A DNA stretch of 43,494 bases from CAYVBW01 sp964449995 (GCA_964449995.1 CAYVBW010000005.1:1-43494); one strand, 5' to 3'; positions 13,389 to 22,470 are shown, counted from the first letter of the stretch. The notes: a model not told the origin generated them from the sequence alone. A program made the numbers and translations.

Positions 13389-15488
13389 ATGGATTTACAG
13401 ACTCTATTTTATCCAAAATCAATAGCAATCATAGGTGCTTCAAGTAGAGAAAAAACTGTTGGCAATGATGTGGTAAAAAATTTGGTTAAGCAAGGGTATG
13501 AGGGTAAAATTTTACCCATAAATCCAAAAATTACAGAGCTTTATGGTTTAGAAGTTTATGCTGATATCAGTGATGTTAACCAAGAAATAGATTTGGTGAT
13601 TGTTGCTATCCCAGCTGCGATTGTTTCTGAAAATTTAAAAAAGGCAGCTAAAAAGGGAGCAAAAGCCGCAGCGGTTATTTCTGCAGGATTTAAAGAAGTT
13701 GGCGAGATTGAGCTTGAAAAAGAACTTCAAAAAGTTTGCCAGGAAAATAACATTACTTTGATTGGTCCTAATTGTTTAGGGGTTATTAATCCAGAAATTA
13801 AGATGAACGCCTCTTTTGCTCATGTAATGCCTCGTTTGGGTTCAGTGGCTTTTATTTCTCAAAGCGGAGCTTTGTGTACTGCTGTTTTAGATTACGCCCA
13901 AGAACTTAAGATTGGGTTTTCCAAATTTTTAAGCATAGGTAATAAAGCAGCAGTTGATGAACTCAAATTAATAAAATATTTAGCTCAAGACGAACAAACA
14001 AAAGTCATTTTGGTTTATAGTGAAGAAATGGCTGATGCCCCAGCTTTTATTAAAACTTTAAAAGAGATAAATAAAGGACCTAATCCAAAGCCAGTAATTG
14101 TTTTAAAATCAGGCAGGACAGAGGCCGGGGCCAGTGCTATCGCCTCTCACACTGGATCTCTAGCTGGTGGAGACAATGCTTATCAAGCCTTATTTGATCA
14201 AGCTGGAATAATCAGAGCTGGCAGCATTCAGGAGTTATTTGATTTAGCTCAAGTTTTTTCTCGCAGCAAACTCACTTCTTTGAAAAATACAGCTATTATT
14301 ACTAATGCTGGTGGGCCTGGAGTTTTAACCACTGATGAACTGACTGCCAATGGTTTGCAGTTGGCTAAGGTATCCGCAGCAACAGAAAAAAAGCTGAAAG
14401 ATTTTTTGCCACCGGCAGCAAGTGTGAGTAATCCGATTGATGTTTTAGGCGATGCTCAGGCAGATCGTTATCAGTTTGTTTTAAAAGAGCTTGTTGAGGA
14501 TCAAGCAGTTGATTCGATCATACTGATTTTAACACCTCAATCAATGACTCAGATAGAAAAAACAGCCCAGGTCATAATTGATGCTAAAAAAGATACTGAT
14601 AAACCGATTGTGGCAAGTTTTATGGGTGCAGAAACTGTTAAACCAGGGATGAATTTGATGAATCAAGCAGGTGTTGCTACCACAACTTTTCCTGAACCTG
14701 GAGCAAAAAGCTTATCTGCTTTAGCCAAGTTTGTAAGTTGGCATAGTCAGAAAACTGATCAACTATTGTTTTTTGACGATGTTGATCGAGATAGAGTCAG
14801 GCAGATTTTTGATCAAGCTAGGACTGCTAATAAAACTTCATTTCCTGAGGCAGAGGCTTTGGAAATTATGAAAGCTTATAACTTTCCTATTTTATTACAT
14901 CAGGTGGCAAAAAGTTCAAGTCAAGCTTTGGATATAGCCAAGCAAATTGGAGGTAAATTGGCCATGAAAATAGTTTCTCAGGACATTTTGCATAAAAGTG
15001 ATGTCGGTGGAGTAATGTTAAATGTTTCATCTGATGATGTTGTTGTTAAATACAATGAAATGATGTCAGAGGTTGCCAACAATCAGCCTGAGGCAAAGTT
15101 AGAGGGAGTGCTATTGATGGAGATGGCGCCACAAGATGGAATTGAGGTGGTGATGGGCGTTAATAAAGTTCCGGGTTTGGGCAGCATGATTATGTTTGGA
15201 TTGGGTGGAGTTTATGTGGAATTGCTTAAAGATGTTAAGTTTGCCTTTGCTCCTCTAACAAATTGTGAAGCTTTATCAATGATTTCTGGCTTAAAAACTT
15301 CACAATTATTTGAAGGCTATCGCGGTCAAGAGCCACGCGACAAAGAAAAAATAATTGAATGTATTGGTCGTTTATCGCAGCTTGTTTCTGATTTTCCAGA
15401 AATCAAGGAACTTGATATTAATCCCTTACTTTCTCTGCCCCAGGGGAAGGGCGCTAAGGTTTTAGATGCAAGGATTATTATCGAGTAA
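13389..15488 (+). CDS. acdAB: ADP-forming acetate/acyl-CoA synthetase, fused alpha-beta chain
   Basis: 699 residues from the ATG at 13389, which has a GGAAAG ribosome site 7 bases upstream. An in-frame TTG at 13374 is a less likely start. The enzyme converts acyl-CoA, ADP and phosphate to acid, CoA and ATP. The N-terminal CoA-binding Rossmann domain starts with SIAIIGASSREKTVGNDV; IGPNCLGVINP and AFISQSGALC mark the succinyl-CoA synthetase-like part; SGRTEAGASAIASHTGSLAG carries the catalytic phospho-histidine. The beta ATP-grasp part follows from about residue 480 (KIVSQDILHKSDVGGVMLN, MGVNKVPGLGSMIMFGLGGV). In archaea the subunits are often separate. It would give substrate-level ATP during fermentation. 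The next gene finishes CoA synthesis. Confidence 0.92.
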   Translation: MDLQTLFYPKSIAIIGASSREKTVGNDVVKNLVKQGYEGKILPINPKITELYGLEVYADISDVNQEIDLVIVAIPAAIVSENLKKAAKKGAKAAAVISAGFKEVGEIELEKELQKVCQENNITLIGPNCLGVINPEIKMNASFAHVMPRLGSVAFISQSGALCTAVLDYAQELKIGFSKFLSIGNKAAVDELKLIKYLAQDEQTKVILVYSEEMADAPAFIKTLKEINKGPNPKPVIVLKSGRTEAGASAIASHTGSLAGGDNAYQALFDQAGIIRAGSIQELFDLAQVFSRSKLTSLKNTAIITNAGGPGVLTTDELTANGLQLAKVSAATEKKLKDFLPPAASVSNPIDVLGDAQADRYQFVLKELVEDQAVDSIILILTPQSMTQIEKTAQVIIDAKKDTDKPIVASFMGAETVKPGMNLMNQAGVATTTFPEPGAKSLSALAKFVSWHSQKTDQLLFFDDVDRDRVRQIFDQARTANKTSFPEAEALEIMKAYNFPILLHQVAKSSSQALDIAKQIGGKLAMKIVSQDILHKSDVGGVMLNVSSDDVVVKYNEMMSEVANNQPEAKLEGVLLMEMAPQDGIEVVMGVNKVPGLGSMIMFGLGGVYVELLKDVKFAFAPLTNCEALSMISGLKTSQLFEGYRGQEPRDKEKIIECIGRLSQLVSDFPEIKELDINPLLSLPQGKGAKVLDARIIIE

Positions 15489-15527
15489 TGTTTTATAATT
15501 GCCAAATAGTTTTTGAAATCTTCAGGC

Positions 15528-15533
15528 TATAAT
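15528..15533 (+). promoter_or_regulatory. -10 box close to the coaDE start
   Basis: TATAAT ends 13 bases before the ATG at 15547, leaving a predicted leader of about 6-7 bases and no Shine-Dalgarno site. The -35 region is not recognisable. Confidence 0.5.
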
Positions 15534-15546
15534 ATAAATAATAACC

Positions 15547-16680
15547 ATGTCAAAAGCGATTTATTCTTTTTCTGGTGATCCTATTACTTATGGTCATATT
15601 GATATTATTAAAAGAGCAGCCAATGTTTTTGATCAGCTGGTGGTTGCGATTGGAGTTAATGCTAAGAAGAAATACCTCTTTAATCTTAAAGAAAGACTTC
15701 AATTAACCAAAGATGCTTTGTTTGGTTTATCTAACGTTGAGGTGGTGTCTTTTAGTGGTTTGTTAGTTGACTTTGCTTATGAAATTAATGCTGATGCAAT
15801 AGTCAAAGGAGTTAGAAACCCTGCTGATTTTGAGTATGAAAACAGCTTGTTTAAAATGGGGCAATCTCAGGAGATAAATATCGACACTTTTATCCTAATT
15901 GCTAAATCTGAGCTAGAGCATGTTAGTTCTACTAATGTTAAACAAATTCAACAAGAGCAGGGACTAATTCATGATTATGTTCCCCTGAATGTTAAGCAAG
16001 CCCTAGAAGCAAAGATGAGCCAGCAGTTTATTTTATCTATTAGTGGTGAGATTGGCTCTGGTAAAACATATATTAGTAACAAGTTTGTTAAGTTAGCTAA
16101 TAAAAGAAAAATTCCTATTCATCATATTGATCTGGATCACATTGCGCACCAGATTTATCAAGACTTGCCTCAACCTAGATATAAGCATATAAGAGAGGTT
16201 ATTGCCCAAACCTTCGGTCCTCAAGTGAAAAATAAAAATGGTAGCATTAATCGTAAAGTTTTAGGAGAGATAGTTTTTGAGGATCACAAAAAGCTTCAGT
16301 TGCTCAATTCCATTATGCAACAGCCCTTGCTGGTAAGGATTAGAAGAGAATTATATGGTAAGAAAGGACTCATTTTATTAAATGCAGCACTAATTGTTGA
16401 GGCTGGGATGACTCATTTGTCCAACAATAATGTCTATGTTGTTAAAACAGATAAAAAATCCCAAAAAAAACGATTGTTAAAAAGAGATTTATCAGAAGAT
16501 CAGATTCAAAGAAGATTAGAAAGTCAGTATACTTTTTCGCAGAAAAAAGCTTTTTTACAAAAAGTAATTCAGCGAGATAATTTTGGCCAAATGTGGATAG
16601 TTGATAATTCAAAATCTACCAACAGCAGTTCTTATGAAAAAGAATTTAGCAAGATTATTTCTTATTTTAATTTAGATTAA
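15547..16680 (+). CDS. coaDE: Fused phosphopantetheine adenylyltransferase and dephospho-CoA kinase
   Basis: 377 residues joining two consecutive enzymes of CoA synthesis. Residues 1-160 are CoaD: SFSGDPITYGHIDII holds the nucleotidyltransferase T-x-G-H motif (residues 14-17), with KGVRNPADFEYE and the SSTNVKQI segment typical of the family. Residues 160-377 are CoaE: the P-loop SGEIGSGKT is at 166-174, followed by HHIDLDHIAHQIY and, near the end, a QKKRLLKRDLSEDQIQRRLE lid. Bacteria normally encode the two separately; the same fusion order occurs in animal CoA synthase. Both active-site motifs look intact. It follows the acyl-CoA synthetase gene, its likely consumer of CoA. Confidence 0.9.
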   Translation: MSKAIYSFSGDPITYGHIDIIKRAANVFDQLVVAIGVNAKKKYLFNLKERLQLTKDALFGLSNVEVVSFSGLLVDFAYEINADAIVKGVRNPADFEYENSLFKMGQSQEINIDTFILIAKSELEHVSSTNVKQIQQEQGLIHDYVPLNVKQALEAKMSQQFILSISGEIGSGKTYISNKFVKLANKRKIPIHHIDLDHIAHQIYQDLPQPRYKHIREVIAQTFGPQVKNKNGSINRKVLGEIVFEDHKKLQLLNSIMQQPLLVRIRRELYGKKGLILLNAALIVEAGMTHLSNNNVYVVKTDKKSQKKRLLKRDLSEDQIQRRLESQYTFSQKKAFLQKVIQRDNFGQMWIVDNSKSTNSSSYEKEFSKIISYFNLD

Positions 16681-16690
16681 ATGTTAGCTT

Positions 16691-17053
16691 TTATTTTTTG
16701 GGAGAGGTTTTGCGTTTTTCAATTTTGTTAAGGGAATACACAATGCGTTCATGCAGATTAATATTTTTTACTCTGGCAAATCTAATTATAGCTACTAAAA
16801 TGTCGCCCAATTCCTGCTCATAGGTTTCATCTAATTGTGCTGCAATATTGGATTTTTTTCTACCATGCTCCGCCAAGTAAGCTCTGGCCATTTCCCCTAT
16901 TTCCTCTACTAAGCTTAAAATAAGCATTGAACCGTATTCTTTGGAATATCTCTTCCCTTTGTCAATCTTATCCAACTTATTAAAATAGATATTAAAGGGA
17001 GTATTATAAATATTGTTTCTTTTAGGTTTACTTTGATTAGTTTTTTTTGTCAT
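16691..17053 (-). CDS. MazG-like nucleotide pyrophosphohydrolase domain protein
   Basis: 120 residues. The all-alpha NTP pyrophosphatase metal motifs are seen as LVEEIGEMARAYL (EExxE) and ELGDILVAIIRFA (ExxD), separated by a basic loop. The first 30 residues are lysine- and asparagine-rich and probably disordered. Relatives hydrolyse non-canonical or excess NTPs, but the exact substrate is not determined by sequence. The gene sits alone on the minus strand between coaDE and dnaG. A minus-strand TATAAT at 17068-17063 ends 9 bases before the ATG, so the mRNA is probably leaderless. Confidence 0.8.
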   Translation of the reverse strand: MTKKTNQSKPKRNNIYNTPFNIYFNKLDKIDKGKRYSKEYGSMLILSLVEEIGEMARAYLAEHGRKKSNIAAQLDETYEQELGDILVAIIRFARVKNINLHERIVYSLNKIEKRKTSPKK

Positions 17054-17062
17054 AGTTTGGGT

Positions 17063-17068
17063 ATTATA
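17063..17068 (-). promoter_or_regulatory. -10 box of the MazG-like gene, leaderless type
   Basis: TATAAT on the minus strand with 9 bases to the start codon, so transcription should begin within about 3 bases of it. Confidence 0.55.
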
Positions 17069-17207
17069 ACTTGAGAAGTTAGCTCTTGTAAGTATTGCAG
17101 CAAAAACTATCAGCTATTATCTTGTTGACAAGTTCAATACAATAAGATTGGAGGTTGCTGAGTTGTTTGATGTTTAATATGATTCTATATATCAATATGT
17201 ATCAAAA

Positions 17208-19013
17208 ATGTCTCAAGTAAATCAAATTAAAGATTCTGTCAATATTCTTGACGAAATTGGTCAAAGACTAGATTTAAAGAGGGCTGGTTCCAGCTATAAA
17301 GCTTTGTGTCCATTTCATTCAGAAAAATCTCCTAGCTTTTTTGTTAATCCTCAAATTCAGCGCTATAAGTGTTTTGGCTGCGGAGCCAGCGGTGATGTTA
17401 TAGAATTTTTAGAGCAATACGAGGGTATGACTTTTTTGGAAGCCTTGCAATATTTAGCTGATAAAACTGGCATTAAACTCAAGCAATTTAATAGAACTAA
17501 AGATGATGAGGTAAGAGAGCAGTTGTTGGAAATTTTACAGCTGGCCAGCAGATACTATGGCTATTTACTTAACGAGCATCGGCTTGGGAAGGACGCCAGA
17601 TTGTATTTAAAAAAAAGAGGAGTTAATCAGTCCTCAATAGAGCTTTTTAAGATTGGCTATGCTCCACCGGCTTGGGATGGGTTAGTTAATTATTTAACCA
17701 AGAAAAAAAAGTTTCAGCCCTCATTAGTTGAAAAAACAGGACTTTTAATCCGCAATAACTCTGGTCGCTATTATGATCGCTTTAGAAATAGAATAGTTTT
17801 TCCTCTCAAAAATCACCGGGGACAAATGATTGGTTTTTCTGGTCGAATTCTTGAATCTAAAAAAAATAGTCAAAGACAGCAGCCCAAATATATTAATACC
17901 CCCGAAACACAACTGTATCATAAATCTCAAACTCTTTACGGTTTTAGTGAACTCTTTCAACAGATTAGAAAAAAAAGAGAGGTAATTGTGGCTGAAGGAG
18001 AGTTTGACGTAATTTCATCACACCAAGTTCATGTCAGTAATATTGTAGCTATCAAGGGCTCAGCCTTAACTAAAGATCAGGTAAAAATGCTTTCTAGAGT
18101 AGCTGATAAAATTTTGCTTTGCCTAGACTCAGATGAGGCAGGGATAAAAGCTACTAAAAGAGCTATTGATGTTGCCAAAGATTTAAATATGGATTTAAGG
18201 GTGATTGATTTGTCAGACATAGCTTCAGGAAGATTTCAGGACGCGGATGAATTGATTCGATCTCAACCAAAGTTGTGGAAAAAAGCTGTTAAAAACTCTA
18301 TTTCAGTTTATGATTTTTTGATTGATGTGTCTTTTGAGCAAAATGATCCCGACAGTGCCATTGGTCGAAGAAAAATTATTGATGAGCTAGCTTTAATATT
18401 AAACAAAATTGATCATCAAGTTGAGAAAGATTTTTATTTGAAAAAATTGGCAGAAAGATTACAGGTTTCAGCCTCCATTCTACAGGAAGATATTAATCGC
18501 TTTGGTCAACAATCTACCAGAAAAACTTATCAAAATAAAACAAAGCAGTCTACCAAACAAGATCAGCTAGATCCATTAAAGAAATTAGAAGATTATCTGT
18601 TGTTTTTGTTGATTAATAGTGCTGATGAATCGGTTGTAGATAAGGCAGGCCAGTTAAGTAAATTGGGATTAAAAAATCCTCAGGCTCATCAAATTTTGTC
18701 TAGGCTTATTGATACTAAAGGCGACTATCAACTTGAAAAATTTGCTGGATCTTTAGCTGAGGATTTAAAGGCAGCCCTGATGGAATGGCAGCATCCTGAT
18801 TTTATAAAAAATATGGATGATTTTAATTTAGAAAATGAATGGGCTAAATCATTAAATAAATATCAAAATATGTTGATCAAAGATAAAATTAACCTACACA
18901 ATCAGGAGCTGGCTACTCTAGAAAAAAAACAGCCAAAAACTGACCAAGATAACAAGAAGATAGAAGCTTTGCTGAACCAAATTGCTCAGCTGCAAGCTCA
19001 GCATAAGTCTTGA
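17208..19013 (+). CDS. dnaG: DNA primase
   Basis: 601 residues, a full-length DnaG. The CHC2 zinc ribbon is CPFHSEKSPSFFVNP followed by YKCFGCGASGDVIEFL (about 32-70). The catalytic core includes IGYAPPAWDGL, RFRNRIVFPLKN and IGFSGRI. The TOPRIM metal motifs are VIVAEGEFDVIS and LLCLDSDEAGIKAT. The C-terminal region (about 430-601) is lysine/glutamine-rich and ends in a coiled-coil-like stretch, more divergent than the core, as expected for the helicase-binding domain. It makes RNA primers for replication. The gene stands alone, without the common rpsU/rpoD neighbours. Confidence 0.96.
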   Translation: MSQVNQIKDSVNILDEIGQRLDLKRAGSSYKALCPFHSEKSPSFFVNPQIQRYKCFGCGASGDVIEFLEQYEGMTFLEALQYLADKTGIKLKQFNRTKDDEVREQLLEILQLASRYYGYLLNEHRLGKDARLYLKKRGVNQSSIELFKIGYAPPAWDGLVNYLTKKKKFQPSLVEKTGLLIRNNSGRYYDRFRNRIVFPLKNHRGQMIGFSGRILESKKNSQRQQPKYINTPETQLYHKSQTLYGFSELFQQIRKKREVIVAEGEFDVISSHQVHVSNIVAIKGSALTKDQVKMLSRVADKILLCLDSDEAGIKATKRAIDVAKDLNMDLRVIDLSDIASGRFQDADELIRSQPKLWKKAVKNSISVYDFLIDVSFEQNDPDSAIGRRKIIDELALILNKIDHQVEKDFYLKKLAERLQVSASILQEDINRFGQQSTRKTYQNKTKQSTKQDQLDPLKKLEDYLLFLLINSADESVVDKAGQLSKLGLKNPQAHQILSRLIDTKGDYQLEKFAGSLAEDLKAALMEWQHPDFIKNMDDFNLENEWAKSLNKYQNMLIKDKINLHNQELATLEKKQPKTDQDNKKIEALLNQIAQLQAQHKS

Positions 19014-19052
19014 AAAATTTTAATTTTGAAATCTGACAAAAAGCAGTTATTA

Positions 19053-19058
19053 TATAAT
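19053..19058 (+). promoter_or_regulatory. -10 box of trxA
   Basis: TATAAT, with a likely start near 19065, gives a leader of about 40 bases that contains a clear AAGGAG site 6 bases before the ATG at 19106. Possible -35 hexamers (TTGAAA, CTGACA) have non-standard spacing. Confidence 0.45.
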
Positions 19059-19105
19059 GACTCTTTTGTAAATTTTATAAATATTCAATTAAACAAGGAG
19101 AGATT

Positions 19106-19456
19106 ATGGCCTCTAAACAAGAAACAATAAATTATTTAGTTGACGAGGAATTTGAACAAACGATAAAAGATGCAGACAAGCCTGTGTTTGTTGATTTTTA
19201 TGCTGACTGGTGTGGTCCCTGCAAAATGGCTGCTCCTATAATTGAAAAATTGGCGCAAAAGTATGATGATAAAGTTAGTTTTTACAAACTTAATGTAGAT
19301 GAAAATCAAACAGTCCCTTCAAAGTATGGAGTGATGAGTATCCCAGCAGTTTTTATTTTTGAATATAAAGATGGTGAAATTAAAGTAGTAGCTAATCAAA
19401 TTGGATTTGCTGGAGAAAGTGCCTACCAAGAGATGTTAGACAGGGTTATTAAATAG
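19106..19456 (+). CDS. trxA: Thioredoxin
   Basis: 116 residues, a single thioredoxin fold. The redox site is WCGPCKM with Cys36 and Cys39, preceded by PVFVDFYADW and followed by the cis-proline in MSIPAVFIF, where most thioredoxins have a Thr before the Pro. It has a strong Shine-Dalgarno site (AAGGAG). The next gene, 36 bases downstream, is thioredoxin reductase, so the pair forms a complete NADPH-driven disulfide-reducing system, although trxB also has its own -10 box. Confidence 0.96.
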   Translation: MASKQETINYLVDEEFEQTIKDADKPVFVDFYADWCGPCKMAAPIIEKLAQKYDDKVSFYKLNVDENQTVPSKYGVMSIPAVFIFEYKDGEIKVVANQIGFAGESAYQEMLDRVIK

Positions 19457-19477
19457 ACATCAAAACAATATTTTGCC

Positions 19478-19483
19478 TATAAT
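19478..19483 (+). promoter_or_regulatory. -10 box of trxB, leaderless type
   Basis: TATAAT ends 9 bases before the ATG at 19493, predicting a leader of 0-3 bases and internal transcription of trxB inside the trxA-trxB pair. Confidence 0.55.
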
Positions 19484-19492
19484 AAAAAATTG

Positions 19493-20551
19493 ATGAAAAA
19501 AATTGAGTTAGCTATTATCGGATCTGGGCCAGCAGGCTATAGTGCAGCAATTTATGCTAGTAGGGCATTGTTAAACCCACATCTTTTTAGTGGAACAGAG
19601 GTTGGTGGTCAACTTATGTATACTACTGAAGTTGAAAATTTTCCTGGCTTCCCTGAAGGGATCATGGGCCCTCAATTGATGCAAAATTTCGCAGATCAGG
19701 CTCAAAAGTTTGGCACAAAGATAGTTTTTGAGACTGTAACTGCAGTTGATTTTTCTCTCAACCCTTTTAAAATTTGGACAGAATTTCCAAATACAGAAAT
19801 TAGAAAAAAGTTCGAGACCTCATCTCCTAGCGAATATGCCACGATAGCAGACCAAATTAAAAAAACCGATCCCTCATTTGTTGCCAAAGCAGTTATTATC
19901 AGCACTGGAGCAAAGGCTATGAGATTAGATCTTGAAGGAGAGCAACGTTTAATGGGAAGGGGGATTAGTACCTGTGCAGTTTGTGATGCGGCTTTTTTTA
20001 AGAATAAAAAGGTTTATGTTGTGGGAGGAGGAGATAGTGCTATGGAGGATGCTCTGGCTTTAGCTAAATTTACAGATCAAGTTTCGATAATTCATCGCCG
20101 TGATAGTTTTAGGGCCAGTAAAATTATGCAGCAGCGGATTTTTGATAACAAAAAAATTCAAGTTTTGTGGAATAGTGAAGTTACAGGACTAAAGGGAGAA
20201 CAAAAACTGGAGCAAATTGAGATTAAAATAAAGGGTGAAACTCAAAATTTACCAGCTGATGGATTATTCTTAGCTATTGGTCATAAGCCAGTAACCCATA
20301 TTTTTCAAAATGAAATCTTGTTGGACAACAATGGGTATGCTATTACTGCCCAAAGTAACAGTCTTCAGGGACTAGAGCTAGCAAGGAAAAGGATTGACAA
20401 GAAGGGTTTAGTTGAGTTACCAACCATGACTTCTGTTGAAGGAGTTTTTGCAGCTGGAGACGTTGTTGACTTGCGCTATAGACAAGCTATTACAGCAGCT
20501 GGGATGGGTGCAGCAGCTACTTTGGATGCTGAAGCTTGGCTAAATGAGTAA
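19493..20551 (+). CDS. trxB: Thioredoxin reductase
   Basis: 352 residues from the ATG at 19493. A TTG directly before it could also start the frame but is less likely given the adjacent -10 box. FAD binds at AIIGSGPAGYSAAIYASRA, NADPH at VVGGGDSAMEDALAL, and the redox disulfide is CAVC (Cys161, Cys164) where CATC is commoner. The C-terminal FAD motif is GVFAAGDVVDLRYRQ. Two insertions relative to the usual 310-residue enzyme are visible: about 35 residues around EFPNTEIRKKFE before the VIISTGA strand, and about 20 near QGLELARKRIDKKGL. Their effect is unknown. It recycles thioredoxin using NADPH. Confidence 0.94.
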   Translation: MKKIELAIIGSGPAGYSAAIYASRALLNPHLFSGTEVGGQLMYTTEVENFPGFPEGIMGPQLMQNFADQAQKFGTKIVFETVTAVDFSLNPFKIWTEFPNTEIRKKFETSSPSEYATIADQIKKTDPSFVAKAVIISTGAKAMRLDLEGEQRLMGRGISTCAVCDAAFFKNKKVYVVGGGDSAMEDALALAKFTDQVSIIHRRDSFRASKIMQQRIFDNKKIQVLWNSEVTGLKGEQKLEQIEIKIKGETQNLPADGLFLAIGHKPVTHIFQNEILLDNNGYAITAQSNSLQGLELARKRIDKKGLVELPTMTSVEGVFAAGDVVDLRYRQAITAAGMGAAATLDAEAWLNE

Positions 20552-20563
20552 AATTCTATAAAC

Positions 20564-21466
20564 TTATTTATTCTTTGTGAGTGCTGGCCACTCGTTTTTC
20601 ATAAATAATTCGATTTCTGATCTTAATTTAGGTTCCTGGCTGGCAAGGGTTAGATTTGCTTTAAGCCAGGTTAAGGGCTCTCCTGAATTTAAATAACAGC
20701 ATCCTGCATTATTAACAACCACTTTATTTTTTTGAGCCAATTTAAGCACAACGTCTGTAATGTAGTACTCCTGATTGGAAGGATTAGGCCGTTGTTGGTC
20801 AATTAGGCTAAAAATTTCTGGGGTTAAGATGTATTTACTAACATTTGCCAAATTACTTTTAGCCTCTCCTGGTCTTGGTTTTTCAACAAAGGCTGTTAAA
20901 TAATGAAAGCCATTGTCTTGTTTAACTTCTGCAGTGCCATAACGATGCAATTCCTCCCAAGGCAGCTCAATACAAGTAATGGCTGCTTTTGCATGTGATT
21001 TTTGATAAAGCTCAATTAATTCCTGAACTAAGTTATGTTCTTTTTCAGGATAAAAAATAAAATCATCACCGGTGAGGTATAAAAAGGCCTCTTCATCTTT
21101 TACATAATCCTGAGCCAATTTTATAGGGATTGAGGTTCCATAAGGGTCCTGATCGTCTTGTTTTACAAAAATAAAGTTAGCTTTGGTGTGCAGGTTGTTG
21201 ATCTGCTGATAAAGTTCTGTTTTATTTGTGCGATTAAGATATTTTTCAAGCCTTTTGTTTTCTCGATAATAGTGGAGAGGCTGGTAGTTATGTTTATTCA
21301 TAATGATGATAATATCTCTCACCCCAGCTTTAATACAATCTTCCACTACGTAATCAATGGTTGGCCGATTTAAAATCGGTAACATTTCTTTTTGAATAGT
21401 TTTAGAAATGGGTAAAAACCTGGCCCCAAAACCAGCACAAGTGATAACAGCCTTATTTATTTTCAT
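20564..21466 (-). CDS. Second GalU-like nucleotidyltransferase
   Basis: 300 residues, a divergent paralogue of the GalU at 10836. The nucleotide loop is AVITCAGFGARFLPISK with QKEMLPILNRP after it; LYLTGDDFIFY carries the metal-binding Asp; AFVEKPRPGEAKSNLANVSK is the sugar-phosphate region. It probably forms UDP-glucose or a related UDP- or dTDP-sugar; the substrate is not certain. It is the last gene of a minus-strand block that holds lipid-carrier transferases and glycosyltransferases, 19 bases after the UbiA-like gene, which suggests it supplies activated sugar to that pathway. Confidence 0.85.
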   Translation of the reverse strand: MKINKAVITCAGFGARFLPISKTIQKEMLPILNRPTIDYVVEDCIKAGVRDIIIIMNKHNYQPLHYYRENKRLEKYLNRTNKTELYQQINNLHTKANFIFVKQDDQDPYGTSIPIKLAQDYVKDEEAFLYLTGDDFIFYPEKEHNLVQELIELYQKSHAKAAITCIELPWEELHRYGTAEVKQDNGFHYLTAFVEKPRPGEAKSNLANVSKYILTPEIFSLIDQQRPNPSNQEYYITDVVLKLAQKNKVVVNNAGCCYLNSGEPLTWLKANLTLASQEPKLRSEIELFMKNEWPALTKNK

Positions 21467-21485
21467 AAATATAGTTTAAAAACTA

Positions 21486-22454
21486 TCAATCTAGGTAAAT
21501 AATTATAATGGTTAATAAAATAAAAACGCAAACAGTGGTTAACAAAGTTTTGTCATTGATTAAGACTTTTTCAGGGGACTCGCCTTTATCTTCTTCATAT
21601 ACCAAAATTAGATATCTCATTACTCCGAAAATTACTAGGGGAATAGTAAGCATGAGTAATTTTTGAGACTGAAGGGTTCTGGGCAAAAGTACGTAGAGCT
21701 GAGGAAATCTTTCAAAAGCTGGTTGTAATTTGCTAGGTTCTGTTTGAAAAGTGAAAAGAGCATAAGTTAGCCAGGTGGCATTTGCAAACATGCTTGTGTA
21801 AACGTCAAGCATTCTTTGATTATAAAGGCCAAGGGTTTTTCTAGTTGAAGAAGAAAGTTGTTCTTTAAGTAAAGTTCTTTCACTTTGTCTTTTCCCTACT
21901 GCTAAAAATAAAGAAGCTGAAATGACTGTCAGCAAAAACCAGACACTCATGTGTAAGTTAACCACGACTGCTCCGGCGTAAATTCTAATTAAAAATCCTG
22001 CAGCGATTACTAGAATGTCGAAAATGGGGATATGCTTAAGCTTAAAGGAGTAGGCTAGTTGCAAGAGTATGTAGGTAATAATTAATAGTCTAAAAAAGAA
22101 GGAAAAATAGAAAGATAAAAATAAAGCTAAAAATATACCAATAAATGCTGTAAATAAGGCAATGGGTGTGGGTAATTTTCCAGAAGCAATGGGACGAGAC
22201 TGCTTAAGAGGATGTTTGCTGTCTGAATTTTTGTCAACAATATCATTAATCAAATAGATGCTAGAGGTGGCAATTGAAAAAACCACAAAGGCAATTGTAA
22301 CAGTTACAAAATAAGCTGGAGCATCAACAGGATTGTAAAAAAGGAAGCCGGAAAAAACCAAAGGTGCAAAAAGGGCTAAATTTTTAATCCATTGCAAGGG
22401 TCTGATGCTAATAAACAGCAGGTATGGTATGGACCGGGATTCATTTGGTTTCAT
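21486..22454 (-). CDS. UbiA-family prenyltransferase, decaprenyl-phosphate phosphoribosyltransferase-like
   Basis: 322 residues with about eight or nine membrane segments. The N-terminal SIRPLQWIKNLALFAPLVF and the first Asp motif NDIVDKNSDSKHP followed by RPIASGKLP match the subgroup that transfers phosphoribose to decaprenyl phosphate (Rv3806c type), the first step towards lipid-linked arabinose in mycobacteria. The second motif region (YSFKLKHIPIFDILVIAAGF) is also present. No arabinosyl epimerase genes are visible in the window, so the final sugar is unknown. A TACAAT box on the minus strand ends 10 bases before the ATG, a leaderless-type arrangement. Confidence 0.82.
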   Translation of the reverse strand: MKPNESRSIPYLLFISIRPLQWIKNLALFAPLVFSGFLFYNPVDAPAYFVTVTIAFVVFSIATSSIYLINDIVDKNSDSKHPLKQSRPIASGKLPTPIALFTAFIGIFLALFLSFYFSFFFRLLIITYILLQLAYSFKLKHIPIFDILVIAAGFLIRIYAGAVVVNLHMSVWFLLTVISASLFLAVGKRQSERTLLKEQLSSSTRKTLGLYNQRMLDVYTSMFANATWLTYALFTFQTEPSKLQPAFERFPQLYVLLPRTLQSQKLLMLTIPLVIFGVMRYLILVYEEDKGESPEKVLINDKTLLTTVCVFILLTIIIIYLD

Positions 22455-22464
22455 TTTGCTGATA

Positions 22465-22470
22465 ATTGTA
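22465..22470 (-). promoter_or_regulatory. -10 box of the UbiA-like gene, leaderless type
   Basis: TACAAT on the minus strand with 10 bases to the ATG. The 150-base gap 22455-22604 shows no other gene; a weak A/T-only hairpin near its right end does not qualify as a terminator. Confidence 0.4.

Noticed and set aside
17125..17153. Perfect TTGACA upstream of dnaG
   Set aside because: No -10-like hexamer occurs at 16-18 bases, so it is not supported as a promoter.
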